DNA from: an uncultured cyanobacterium
GTDB taxonomy: Bacteria > Cyanobacteriota > Vampirovibrionia > Gastranaerophilales > Gastranaerophilaceae
Direction of reading: 5' to 3'
Assembly: GCA_902495705.1 (NCBI GenBank)
Contig: CABUXT010000033.1
Coordinates: 1-21,727 of the forward strand
DNA length: 21,727 nucleotides
Of this stretch, positions 6,919-14,983 are shown in pieces (within the stretch, counting starts at the first letter, position 1; every line of letters starts with the position of its first letter). Made by a program: the position numbers and the translations under genes. Below the pieces are notes generated by a model that ran no database searches, had not been told where the DNA came from, and worked only from the letters and a program-made list of their open reading frames with translations.

Positions 6919-8637
6919 ATGACAGATATTGAAAAAATTATAAAAGTAAGTTCAAGCAAAACTCCTGCCGATTTAGTTTTGAAAAATGCAAAACTAATCA
7001 ATGTACTATCTGAAGAAATTTATGAAACAGATATTGCAATCACAGACGGCAAAATCGCAGGAATTTCTAAAGGTTACAAAGGCAAAAAAGAGATTGACTT
7101 AAAAGGTGCTTACGTTTCACCATCATTCATTGACGGTCACGTTCATTTAGAAAGCGGGATGTTATTGCCATCCGAATTTGCCAAACTGGTTATACCATCA
7201 GGTACAACAACCGTTGTTGCAGACCCACATGAAATTGCAAACGTAATGGGTTTGCAGGGGATAAGTTTTATCAGAGAGGCGACAAAAGACCTACCGCTTG
7301 ATGTGTTCATTATGTTGCCATCTTGCGTACCTGCAACAAAACTTGAAACTTCAGGGGTTGACTTAAATTGTTATGATTTGGCTCTTTTAATTGATGCGCC
7401 TTGGGTTCTTGGAATTGCAGAAATGATGAATTTCCCAGGGGTTGTAAATTGCGATAAAGAAGTTTTGAGCAAAATTGCACTCGGCTTAGAAAAACACAAA
7501 AGAGTGGACGGACACGCACCAAGCCTATCCGGCAAAGACCTAAACGCTTATGTAGCATCAGGTGTAGCATCTGACCACGAATGTACAAACCCTGATGAAG
7601 CAATTGAAAAAATAAGACTCGGAATGTATATAATGATTCGTGAGGCAACAGGTGCTAGGGATTTAGAACCATTAATTCCTGTACTAAAAAAATACAATAC
7701 AAGAAAATGTATCTTTGTAACAGATGACAGACACCCTAAACACTTGAAAAAACATATTTCAGGTATGGTTAAAAAATCTGTAGAATTAGGTGTTGACCCA
7801 ATTAAGGCAATCCAAATGGCAAGCCTTAACACGGCAGAATACTTCAAAATTCCAAACACAGGTGCAATCGCTCCGGGGTACAATGCAGATATCTTGGTAT
7901 TTGATGATTTGAAAACTTTTGACCCTAAAATGGTATTCAAAAAAGGAAAACTCGTTGCTCAAAACGGTAAGATGACAATTGATATGACAGAATTTAAACC
8001 GCCTGAATTGAGAGGTTCTGTAAACATCAAACCGTTGAAGAAAAAAGATTTTCAAATAAAAATTCCGAAAAACAAAAATAAAATCAAAGTAATTAATGTT
8101 ATTCCAAAACAATTGATTACAAAATTGTCAATAGAAGAAGTGAAAAACGAAAACGGCTACGCTGTTTCTGACACAACTAACGATATTTTAAAAATTGCAG
8201 TAATCGAACGTCACAAAGCAACAGGTAATATCGGACTCGGATTTGTCAAAGGTTTTGGGTTAAAATCAGGTGCAATCGCCTCAACAATTGCGCACGACAG
8301 CCACAACATGATTATTATCGGTACAAATGATGAAGATATGTATTATGCGGCAAACCAGCTTGTTAAATCTCAAGGTGGCAAAATCATTGTAGAAAACGGA
8401 AAAACATTGTCTCAACTGGAACTTCCGATTGCCGGTCTGATTTCAAATAAACCAGCCGAAGAAGTTATGGCAAAATTGCAAGAACTTGAACAAACCGCCG
8501 CTGATATAGGTTGCAAAATCAATGACCCATTCATGAGTATGGCATTTTTGTCATTGTCAGTAATTCCTGAAATCAAAATCACCGACAAAGGACTTATTGA
8601 TGTTTCTAAATTTAAAGTAACAAATCTGTTTGTGTAA
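6919..8637 (+). CDS. ade: Adenine deaminase
   Basis: Metal-dependent amidohydrolase converting adenine to hypoxanthine and ammonia in purine salvage. The domain order is that of the Ade family. It opens with a small beta domain (DLVLKNAKLINV, 18-29). The amidohydrolase barrel follows, with the metal site HVHLES (74-79; His74, His76) and ADPHEIANV (101-109). The family-specific C-terminal domain includes RHKATGNIGLGFVKGFGLKSGAIASTIAHDSHN in pieces from about 430. The 572 residues are the usual length. The gene has a strong promoter and is followed after 17 bases by galE, so the two are probably co-transcribed despite unrelated functions. Nothing is missing. Confidence 0.96.
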   Translation: MTDIEKIIKVSSSKTPADLVLKNAKLINVLSEEIYETDIAITDGKIAGISKGYKGKKEIDLKGAYVSPSFIDGHVHLESGMLLPSEFAKLVIPSGTTTVVADPHEIANVMGLQGISFIREATKDLPLDVFIMLPSCVPATKLETSGVDLNCYDLALLIDAPWVLGIAEMMNFPGVVNCDKEVLSKIALGLEKHKRVDGHAPSLSGKDLNAYVASGVASDHECTNPDEAIEKIRLGMYIMIREATGARDLEPLIPVLKKYNTRKCIFVTDDRHPKHLKKHISGMVKKSVELGVDPIKAIQMASLNTAEYFKIPNTGAIAPGYNADILVFDDLKTFDPKMVFKKGKLVAQNGKMTIDMTEFKPPELRGSVNIKPLKKKDFQIKIPKNKNKIKVINVIPKQLITKLSIEEVKNENGYAVSDTTNDILKIAVIERHKATGNIGLGFVKGFGLKSGAIASTIAHDSHNMIIIGTNDEDMYYAANQLVKSQGGKIIVENGKTLSQLELPIAGLISNKPAEEVMAKLQELEQTAADIGCKINDPFMSMAFLSLSVIPEIKITDKGLIDVSKFKVTNLFV

Positions 8638-8654
8638 ATAAAAAGGAGCAGACA

Positions 8655-9647
8655 ATGATATTAGTAACAGGTGGAGCAGGATATATCGGAAGTCATTGTG
8701 TAATGGCATTATTAGAACAAAATAATGATGTTGTAATTTTTGACAACCTATCAACAGGACATATTGAAACCGTTGAAACTTTGAAAAAATACGGACACGT
8801 TGAATTTCAAAAAGGTGATTTGACTAATTTTGATAATATAAATTCTGTGTTCAAACACTATAATATTGAAAAAGTTGTACACTTTGCGGCTTTTTCTCAA
8901 GTTGGAGAATCTGTTGTTAATCCTCAAAAATATTACATCAACAACGTTTATGGAACAATTAATCTTTTAAGAGCAATGCTTGAAAATAACGTAAAAAAGA
9001 TTGTATTTTCTTCAACTGCGGCAACTTATGGCGAACCTGTTTATATTCCGATAGATGAAAAGCATCCACAAAACCCAATCAATCCGTATGGTCAAACCAA
9101 ATTAATGATTGAAAAAATTATGGATGATTACGATAAGGCTTATGCCTTAAAGTCAGTAAGATTGAGATATTTTAACGTTGCAGGAGCTGATTCTAAAAGT
9201 CGAATTGGTGAATGGCACGACCCTGAAACGCACCTTATTCCAAATATTTTAAAATCAACATTTAATAATGGCAAAACCTTCCAAATGTTTGGGGATGATT
9301 ATGATACAAAAGACGGAACTTGCGTAAGGGATTATATCAATGTTGAAGATTTGGCTCAGGCTCATCTTTTAGCACTTAAATATTTGGATAATGGGGGCTT
9401 AACAAACTATTTCAATCTTGGAACAAATGACGGAAATACGGTTAAAGAAGTTTTTTCAGCTTGTGAAAAAGTTGCCGGAAAAACAATTCCGGTTGAAATC
9501 AAACCTCGTAGAGCAGGAGACCCTGCAAGTCTTGTTGCAGATAATAACAAGGCAAAAGAAAATTTAAACTGGAAACCTCAACATACACTAGATGAAAGCA
9601 TTTCAAGTGCATATACTTGGGAAAAGTCTTTACAAAGCAGTATTTAG
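8655..9647 (+). CDS. galE: UDP-glucose 4-epimerase
   Basis: Interconverts UDP-glucose and UDP-galactose (or the N-acetyl forms) for sugar use and envelope polysaccharides. The Rossmann NAD site GGAGYIGS is at 6-13, the catalytic YGQTK (Tyr145, Lys149) follows SST at 119-121, and RYFNVAGAD and RDYINVEDLAQAH are typical of the GalE subgroup. The 330 residues match the family. AAAAGGAG precedes the ATG. It sits 17 bases after ade on the same strand. Its end overlaps the convergent DUF2130 gene by four bases with no terminator hairpin between them, so antisense read-through is possible. Confidence 0.95.
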   Translation: MILVTGGAGYIGSHCVMALLEQNNDVVIFDNLSTGHIETVETLKKYGHVEFQKGDLTNFDNINSVFKHYNIEKVVHFAAFSQVGESVVNPQKYYINNVYGTINLLRAMLENNVKKIVFSSTAATYGEPVYIPIDEKHPQNPINPYGQTKLMIEKIMDDYDKAYALKSVRLRYFNVAGADSKSRIGEWHDPETHLIPNILKSTFNNGKTFQMFGDDYDTKDGTCVRDYINVEDLAQAHLLALKYLDNGGLTNYFNLGTNDGNTVKEVFSACEKVAGKTIPVEIKPRRAGDPASLVADNNKAKENLNWKPQHTLDESISSAYTWEKSLQSSI

Positions 9648-10966
9648 ATATTCTTTTTATCTTCCAGTTCAGCAAATTTTGCAGCCATTGTCGGATTGTT
9701 TTTTACAAGACGTTTGATACTCAAATCTTCCGCCTTGTTATTTGCTAAGCGCAAATTATTTTCTGAAGATAGCAATGCATCTTTTGTTTTTTGAAGGTGG
9801 TCAATTGTTTTGTCAATTTCTTCAATCGCCTTTTGGAATTTTTCACTGGCAAGTCTGAAATTCCTTGAAAACTTGTCTTTGAACTCATTCATATCTTCTT
9901 CAAAATGAGAAATATCAATATTTTGATTTTTGATAACAGCAAGTTCTTGCTTATATTGAAGAGCATTCATCGCAGCATTGCGCAACAACGTAATCATCGG
10001 AATGAAAAACTGCGGACGGATAACATACATTTTAGGAAAACGATGTGACATATCCACAATTCCTGAATTATACAATTCGTTATCAGGTTCAAGGAGCGAA
10101 ACCAAAACCGCGTATTCACAATCCTTTTCGCGACGGTCTTTGTCAAGTTCCTTCAAAAAATCCTCATTCTTTTTCTTGGTAGAAGTTGTTTCCATTTCGT
10201 TTTTCATTTCAAACATTACAGAAACAATTTCAACACCATCAGGGTCATAGTCTTTATATATGTAATCCCCTTTACTGCCTGTTTTCGCGTCATTATCTTT
10301 TTCAAAATATGCGTTTTGAAATCCTGTTGAGCGCAATTTGTTAAACTCAATTTCGCAATGTTGTTCAAGACTTTCCCCAATCATTTTAGTAGATAATCTT
10401 GATTTAAAATCCTTGTAATGCGCGATTTCTTCGTCTTTTAGCTTTAATCGCTCTTCATACTGGTCTTTTAATGATTGTTCTTTTAACTGACTTTCTTTTT
10501 CGCTTGTCTCAATTTGTCCTGAAAGCTTTACAATATGTTTTTCTTTTTCTGCAAGTTCTTTGTCCTTTTCGCCCACAATTTTATTTACGGCAAGCTCCTT
10601 GTCCTTTTCGCAAGAGTCAATTTGAGCCTTTAATTGAGCAATTTGGGTATCTTTTTGCGCAAGTTCTTTATCTTTTTCTGCCGCCATATCACTTACGGCA
10701 AGTTTTTGCGCACTATCTTGTGCCTCAAGCTTAGATTGTAGTTGAGAAATCAATATATCTTTTTGAGAAAGGGTTTCATTAAACTGTTTTTCGCTTTCGG
10801 CTTTTGCAAGCATAATTGCAGTTTCTTTTTCTGACGCAAATTGAGATTCGCGCGCATCTACCTCTTTTTCAAACTCTTTGTCACGAACTTGCTTTACAAT
10901 GGCAGCATATCCTGACTCATCCACTTGGAAAACTTCACCGCATTTTGGACATTTAATTTCTTGCAT
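9644..10966 (-). CDS. DUF2130 coiled-coil protein with PD-(D/E)xK-like nuclease motifs
   Basis: Layout of the DUF2130 family. A short N-terminal CPKCG (6-10) looks like half a zinc ribbon. A long coiled coil (about 30-185) follows, then the DUF2130 domain (about 190-345). In the domain, Asp234 (GDY) and Glu253-x-Lys255 (FEMK) fit a PD-(D/E)xK nuclease core, and VSLLEPDNELYNSG and RPQFFIPMITLLRN are family signatures. A second helical region closes the protein. The coiled coil contains a ~36-residue duplication: EKDKELA recurs at 98-104, 120-126 and 133-139. AAAGGAG precedes the ATG. Its role is unknown; the domain suggests DNA binding or cleavage. It stands alone, overlapping galE tail to tail. 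Confidence 0.88.
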   Translation of the reverse strand: MQEIKCPKCGEVFQVDESGYAAIVKQVRDKEFEKEVDARESQFASEKETAIMLAKAESEKQFNETLSQKDILISQLQSKLEAQDSAQKLAVSDMAAEKDKELAQKDTQIAQLKAQIDSCEKDKELAVNKIVGEKDKELAEKEKHIVKLSGQIETSEKESQLKEQSLKDQYEERLKLKDEEIAHYKDFKSRLSTKMIGESLEQHCEIEFNKLRSTGFQNAYFEKDNDAKTGSKGDYIYKDYDPDGVEIVSVMFEMKNEMETTSTKKKNEDFLKELDKDRREKDCEYAVLVSLLEPDNELYNSGIVDMSHRFPKMYVIRPQFFIPMITLLRNAAMNALQYKQELAVIKNQNIDISHFEEDMNEFKDKFSRNFRLASEKFQKAIEEIDKTIDHLQKTKDALLSSENNLRLANNKAEDLSIKRLVKNNPTMAAKFAELEDKKNI

Positions 10967-11061
10967 ACCCCAACTCCTTTGGACTCTTTGACTTTGTAAA
11001 TCATTTTAAAAAATAATCGCCCATTTTGCAAGAGATTATCCGATTATTGTGGTGAATTTCC

Positions 11062-11490
11062 CTACTCATTGTCCCCCGGAACAATAAGTAAAACTAAGGT
11101 CAAAATAATCAAAAATAAACTTGCAAATATATTAACAATCGGAATACAAGAACCTCCGATACCAACAAACACTAACATAAGTGCAATTGTTTTTGAGTTA
11201 ATTTCATCTGTCCAACCAATATGATACAATCTGTGGGCATAAGTCAGAGTATACAAATAAATTAATAAAATTGCGCCAAGCCCAAGTCCAAAAATCTTTA
11301 TTGTTATTCTGTCAACTCCGATAAGGGCTGCAATAAACGCCAACGCGCATACAACACACAGAACCATAATATAAATTAAAATATTACACCCTAAAAATTC
11401 TAACCTGCCTATACCATAATTTTCGTTAGAAAAAATATTATGTTTTGGCTTTTCTTCTTGTTGAACCTGATTTGCATTGAATTGTTGCAT
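11062..11490 (-). CDS. DUF805 family inner-membrane protein
   Basis: A 142-residue protein with four hydrophobic spans (about 36-58, 65-84, 101-112 and 116-138). It has the three DUF805 landmarks: GRLEFLG (28-34), RLYHIGW (87-93) and the closing PGDNE (138-142). The N-terminal ~22 residues are Gln/Asn-rich and hydrophilic. The family is widespread but functionally undefined, so no role is proposed. GAGG lies six bases before the ATG. No operon partner is visible: DUF2130 lies 95 bases downstream on the same strand with its own ribosome site, and upstream is a repeat-bearing gap. Confidence 0.88.
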   Translation of the reverse strand: MQQFNANQVQQEEKPKHNIFSNENYGIGRLEFLGCNILIYIMVLCVVCALAFIAALIGVDRITIKIFGLGLGAILLIYLYTLTYAHRLYHIGWTDEINSKTIALMLVFVGIGGSCIPIVNIFASLFLIILTLVLLIVPGDNE

Positions 11491-11667
11491 ATTTACCTCA
11501 TTTAATAAACTAATACCAACTGATTATACCATTTTATCAGACAAGTTGTCCTAACCTAATCTAACATAACCATTAAGGGCTTCTATGGGGCTTTTTCAGC
11601 TCTTTGGCTACGCATTTACATTTTGTAACATATTTAATACACCTGTTGTCCAAACCCTCTCACTATT

Positions 11668-11775
11668 TGTCACCCTGAACTTGTTTCAGGGTCTTTTCCA
11701 TTTTACAATTTAACAAATGACACTATTGATAAATCCTGATTATTAAAAAGATTCCGAAACAAGTTCGGAATGACA
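11668..11775. repeat. Composite hairpin repeat, copy 1 (MITE-like)
   Basis: Two 8-bp hairpins with five-base loops sit 58 bases apart. The left one (11672-11692) is ACCCTGAA-CTTGT-TTCAGGGT and the right one (11751-11771) is ATTCCGAA-ACAAG-TTCGGAAT. The loops are complementary, so the element is an overall inverted repeat, bounded by TGTCA on the left and TGACA on the right. Copy 2 (13217-13320) has the same length and about 13 differences over 104 bases. The surrounding 445-base gap (11491-11935) has no gene I can support. Confidence 0.85.
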
Positions 11776-11800
11776 TAGACCTTTTTGCTCAGTATTTAGT

Positions 11801-11843
11801 GACGTAGTAATCCCCTGCAAGCCTTGTAGTGGATTACCACGTC
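11801..11843. repeat. 43-base near-perfect palindrome
   Basis: The stem is built from GACGT/ACGTC, GTAATCC/GGATTAC and CTGCAAG/CTTGTAG, with single mismatches between blocks and one G-T pair. It is not followed by a T tract, so it is unlikely to be an ordinary terminator. It looks like a second class of dispersed intergenic repeat. Confidence 0.75.
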
Positions 11844-11935
11844 GCGCTGTAGAGTCTACTGTTATATTTGTTAAACATTGCTCCTCGTAATGACATGACT
11901 TTTTTAAAAATTTAACTGTCATCCCATCCACAACC

Positions 11936-13045
11936 TCAAAGCCAATTTGAAAAAATTTCAAGGGCTTTGCGTAATTGTTCAAAATTGTTACCATACCCGA
12001 TACGCAAATATCTATCCATCTCCAAAGTTTCCCCTGGGAGAATCATCACCCCTGTTTCATCCTGCAATTTGGCACAAAGTTCAACTGAAGACAATGGCGC
12101 ATCATATCGCACAAATGCGGTTGTTCCGCCTTTTGGCTCAATCAAATGTACTCTTGGCTCTGATTTTGCCCAATCGGTTAAGATTTTTTTACCGATAGCA
12201 ATTTTATCCAAATTGCGTTTAATAATTTTATCTTTATTTTCAACAGCCAAACTTGCAAAATAATCGTCCAAAATCCCAACACTGATTGTGTTGTACTCTC
12301 TTTGATGATTGATTACATCAACAATTTTTCTGTCAGCCGAAATCCAGCCAAGGCGCAAACCTGACAAAGAAAAGACTTTTGACATACTTGATGTAGAAAT
12401 TCCTTTGTCGTAAATATCCGCAATTGAAACTGAAAAAGGATTGCCATCGTGGTTCAAACCGCGATAAACCTCATCACAAAGAATATAAGCGTTTGATTTT
12501 TTTGCAATTTCAACGATTTTATATAACATTTCATCAGGAATAACCGCCCCAGTCGGATTATTGGGGTTATTTAAACAAATCATTTTTGTATCCGTACCAA
12601 CAACTTTTTCAAGCTCATCCAAATCAGGTAGCCAATTATTTTCTTCTTTCAAGAAAAACATTTTTACATCCGCGCCAAACGATTTTGGGATTGAGTAATG
12701 CTGTTGATAGGTCGGAACAATTGATACAACCTTGTCCTTCGGTTCGACAAAAGATAACATAACAAGGTGATTTGCACCAATTGCACCGTGAGTTATCGTT
12801 ATATTATCAGGTGTTTGGTTTGTGTACATTGTTGAAATCGCCTGTTTCAACCTCTCAGAACCATGAATTACACCATAATTGAGCTTTTGAGAAAAAATTT
12901 CAGCCAAATGTTTTTCTCTATCACCAGTGATTTCAAGTAGTTCATCAATCGAAAGAGATTCCACGCAAGTGTCAGCCAAATCATACACCGCGTCTTTTTC
13001 ATACTTATTAAACCATTCTTCGACTTTGAATTTGTCTATCTTCAT
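11936..13045 (-). CDS. PLP-dependent class I/II aminotransferase
   Basis: Fold-type I transaminase; the amino acid specificity is not clear. Landmarks are NPNNPTG (160-166), DEVY (191-194; Asp191 to the PLP nitrogen, Tyr194), SSMSK with the Schiff-base Lys223, LRLGW (Arg231, phosphate binding) and LRIGYG (Arg348, substrate carboxylate). The 369 residues are slightly short of aspartate aminotransferase. The N-terminal arm is unusual for AspAT but resembles aminotransferases sometimes annotated near capreomycidine synthase; I would not assign that function. AAAGGAGA precedes the ATG. The gene stands alone and is bracketed by two copies of the 104-bp composite repeat, which could reflect gene transfer or two independent insertions. 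Confidence 0.9.
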   Translation of the reverse strand: MKIDKFKVEEWFNKYEKDAVYDLADTCVESLSIDELLEITGDREKHLAEIFSQKLNYGVIHGSERLKQAISTMYTNQTPDNITITHGAIGANHLVMLSFVEPKDKVVSIVPTYQQHYSIPKSFGADVKMFFLKEENNWLPDLDELEKVVGTDTKMICLNNPNNPTGAVIPDEMLYKIVEIAKKSNAYILCDEVYRGLNHDGNPFSVSIADIYDKGISTSSMSKVFSLSGLRLGWISADRKIVDVINHQREYNTISVGILDDYFASLAVENKDKIIKRNLDKIAIGKKILTDWAKSEPRVHLIEPKGGTTAFVRYDAPLSSVELCAKLQDETGVMILPGETLEMDRYLRIGYGNNFEQLRKALEIFSNWL

Positions 13046-13170
13046 AGAAATCTCCTTTGATGTTCGGTATTTATATTAATACGCCAAACATGATGTTTTT
13101 TGTAGAGTGTGGAGGGCATAGGGAGAAACAGGTGTCATTAAGAAAGCGTTTTGGAGCCTCTAACTGGACA

Positions 13171-13207
13171 CCCCTCTCCCTACCCCTCTCCCTCAAGGGG
13201 CGAGGGA
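13171..13207. repeat. GC-rich CCCTCTCCC-type repeat
   Basis: Two tandem 12-base units (CCCCTCTCCCTA and CCCCTCTCCCTC) are followed by AAGGGGCGAGGG, which can fold back on them. This is strikingly G+C-rich in an AT-rich gap and looks like a dispersed repeat. The remainder of 13046-13466 holds copy 2 of the composite hairpin repeat and a terminator; I support no gene there. Confidence 0.65.
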
Positions 13208-13216
13208 ACAAGCATC

Positions 13217-13320
13217 ATGCTGAACTTGTTTCAGCATCTTTTCAAATTAATAATTTAGCAAATGTTACTATTGATAAATCTTGATTATTAAAAGGATTCC
13301 GAAACAAGTTCGGAATGACA
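13217..13320. repeat. Composite hairpin repeat, copy 2 (MITE-like)
   Basis: Same length, orientation and layout as 11672-11775. The left hairpin (13217-13237) is ATGCTGAA-CTTGT-TTCAGCAT and the right hairpin (13296-13316) is identical to that of copy 1, with TGACA after it. The left-hairpin stem differs from copy 1 at two base pairs, and both partners of each pair have changed, so pairing is kept. Confidence 0.85.
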
Positions 13321-13396
13321 TGATTTACTTCGTTGTGCTATTCGGAATGACTGTTAAGTAAAAAAATCATGACGTGAAAATAAACCACAAAAAAGA

Positions 13397-13420
13397 AGCC
13401 GGTATTGTGAAATACCGGTT
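13397..13420 (-). terminator. Intrinsic terminator of the TolC-type gene
   Basis: Stem CCGGTATT/AATACCGG with loop GTGA, extended by a G-U and an A-T pair. On the minus strand it is followed by CTTCTTTTTT. It lies 47 bases after the stop of the outer-membrane efflux gene and is oriented to terminate it. Confidence 0.85.
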
Positions 13421-13466
13421 TAGTAAGTAAAAATATGATTAAGATTTTAAGTTAGTATGTTATAGT

Positions 13467-14870
13467 TTATAATTGGCTGCCTGTTGCCTTATATAATCCT
13501 ATATAATTTACCAAGCAGTTGATTTTATCATTTACGACTTGCTTATCTGTGAACAATACATTTTCTTTCACTTGAGTCAAGTCTAGTTTTGAAATTGTAC
13601 CTTGATTGAATTTGTCTGTGCTATAGCCAAAGTCTTCTCTTTCCAATTTCGCTTGTTTTTTAGTATCTTGATATTTTTCTTCATCAAGTTTGATTGAAAC
13701 CATTGCATCGTTGATTTCTTGAATGGCTGTCAAATTTGTTTTGTAATAATTGTTCAAAACTCTTTCATATTCAACTTTTTTCATCTTCAAGTTTGCAACT
13801 CTTCGTCCACCTGTAAATAACGGTAAACCAAGACCACCGCCAAGTGCAGCAAGAGCGTTTTTCGTACTCCAAAGACTGCCGATATCACCTGATAAAAACA
13901 TTGCAACTGCGCCAATATTGATAGTCGGTAAAAATTCTTTCTTAGCAACTTTTACGTCAATACCTGCTTTTTCAACATTTTTTTCAGCCTTCAAATAATC
14001 CGGTCTGTTTGTAATTACATCAGATGAAATTTCTGTAGGAATTACACCTGAATAATTTAATTGTTCAAATGATGTTCTTGTGATTTTATCCGCATTGTTT
14101 GGATTTTCGCCAATCAAAACACAAAGTTGGTTTAACAATTTTGTTCTTTGTTTTTTGTATTCTGTCAAATCTGTATTACCTGCAATATAAGCTTTGTTTG
14201 CTTTTACGGTATCAGCAGTTGAAGTTAAACCTTCTTTATTTCTTGCAAGCATCAAATTGTAAATCGTTTTTCTGTCTTTTACGATTTCTTCTTGAAGTTC
14301 AATCATTTTATCAAGTTTGATGATATTCAAATATGTTGTACCAACAGCTGATGCAATTGAAATATAAGCTGCTCTTTCATCTTGCAATGTTGCTTCATAC
14401 TGTTTTTTTGAAGCATTAGTTTTGTCATGATTTTTTAAGAAAAGGTCAACTTCATAACTTGCAAATGCAGGCATTGCAAAAGCCCAATCCGCACTGCTAT
14501 TCCCAGGCATTTTTGAATATCCGGGACCAAATCCGACACCAGCCATCGGTAGTTCGTTTGCGAATTGAATTTTTACAGCCTGATAATATTCATCAACTGT
14601 ATTTGTTGCCATTTTCAAATCGTAGTTATTTTTGATAGCTTTATCAATATATCCGTTCAAGATATCATCGTTAAAATTTTTCCACCAATTATAATTAATA
14701 TATTCATATTTAAACTCATCACTTTTTTCTCTTTGTTTGTGAGTTTTTGTGATAGATACTTTTTTCGGTTCGTTAGATTGATTTTTATTGCCTATGGCAA
14801 AGCATGCCGCAGGGGTAATTTCGGTTAATATAAAACTAGCCAATAATAGTGATATAATACTCTTTTTCAA
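13467..14870 (-). CDS. TolC/NodT-family outer-membrane efflux protein
   Basis: Outer-membrane channel of a tripartite pump, forming a trimeric beta barrel with a long periplasmic alpha tunnel. I choose the TTG at 14868-14870 as start because AGAGGAAA lies nine bases upstream. This gives 467 residues beginning MKKSIISLLLASF, a clean signal peptide probably cut after ACFA. ATG codons further up (14903, 14948) lack ribosome sites. The body has the family's duplicated structure, with long helices and repeated YDLKMA-, RPDYLKAEKNV- and LPLFTGGRRVANL-type segments. There is no convincing lipobox. It is divergent from marR-emrA-emrB over a shared regulatory region and should supply the exit duct for that pump. 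Confidence 0.92.
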   Translation of the reverse strand: MKKSIISLLLASFILTEITPAACFAIGNKNQSNEPKKVSITKTHKQREKSDEFKYEYINYNWWKNFNDDILNGYIDKAIKNNYDLKMATNTVDEYYQAVKIQFANELPMAGVGFGPGYSKMPGNSSADWAFAMPAFASYEVDLFLKNHDKTNASKKQYEATLQDERAAYISIASAVGTTYLNIIKLDKMIELQEEIVKDRKTIYNLMLARNKEGLTSTADTVKANKAYIAGNTDLTEYKKQRTKLLNQLCVLIGENPNNADKITRTSFEQLNYSGVIPTEISSDVITNRPDYLKAEKNVEKAGIDVKVAKKEFLPTINIGAVAMFLSGDIGSLWSTKNALAALGGGLGLPLFTGGRRVANLKMKKVEYERVLNNYYKTNLTAIQEINDAMVSIKLDEEKYQDTKKQAKLEREDFGYSTDKFNQGTISKLDLTQVKENVLFTDKQVVNDKINCLVNYIGLYKATGSQL

Positions 14871-14891
14871 CGTTTTATTTCCTCTTAAAAA

Positions 14892-14912
14892 ATATACTTG
14901 CATTTTGTATAT
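14892..14912. promoter_or_regulatory. Second inverted repeat in the marR/tolC-type intergenic region
   Basis: ATATAC and GTATAT are separated by nine bases that include TTGCATTT, the core of the first operator. It lies between the tolC-type -10 box and start codon. It may be a lower-affinity MarR site; evidence is the symmetry and shared TTGCAT only. Confidence 0.35.
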
Positions 14913-14916
14913 CAGT

Positions 14917-14945
14917 ATGATAACATAATATTGTTGCAAATGCAA
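14917..14945 (-). promoter_or_regulatory. Promoter of the TolC-type gene
   Basis: On the minus strand: TTGCAT (14940-14945), a 17-base spacer, then TATCAT (14917-14922). The -35 box lies inside the perfect inverted repeat at 14932-14947, so a bound MarR protein would block it. Confidence 0.5.
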
Positions 14946-14947
14946 CA
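14932..14947. promoter_or_regulatory. Probable MarR operator
   Basis: Perfect 7-bp inverted repeat TGTTGCA-AA-TGCAACA, the size and symmetry expected for a MarR dimer. It overlaps the -35 box of the leftward tolC-type promoter. On the other strand it includes a TTGCAA that could be the -35 of marR, with TACAAC 17 bases on. One protein could thus repress both directions. Confidence 0.65.
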
Positions 14948-14983
14948 CATTATTTTTACAACATAAAGAAAAATCTAAATTAT

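Noticed and set aside
11570..11610. A terminator for an upstream gene near GGGCTT…GGGGCTTTTT
   Set aside because: The two G-rich blocks are direct, not inverted, repeats, so no hairpin forms.
11743..11994. An 83-residue leftward reading frame overlapping the end of the aminotransferase
   Set aside because: Its sequence is the translated hairpin repeat (CHSELVSESF) plus gene tail, with no ribosome site; it is a by-product of the repeats.
13057..13284. A 75-residue rightward reading frame before the composite repeat
   Set aside because: It runs through the CCCTCTCCC repeat and the hairpin repeat (HAELVSASF) and has no domain or ribosome site.
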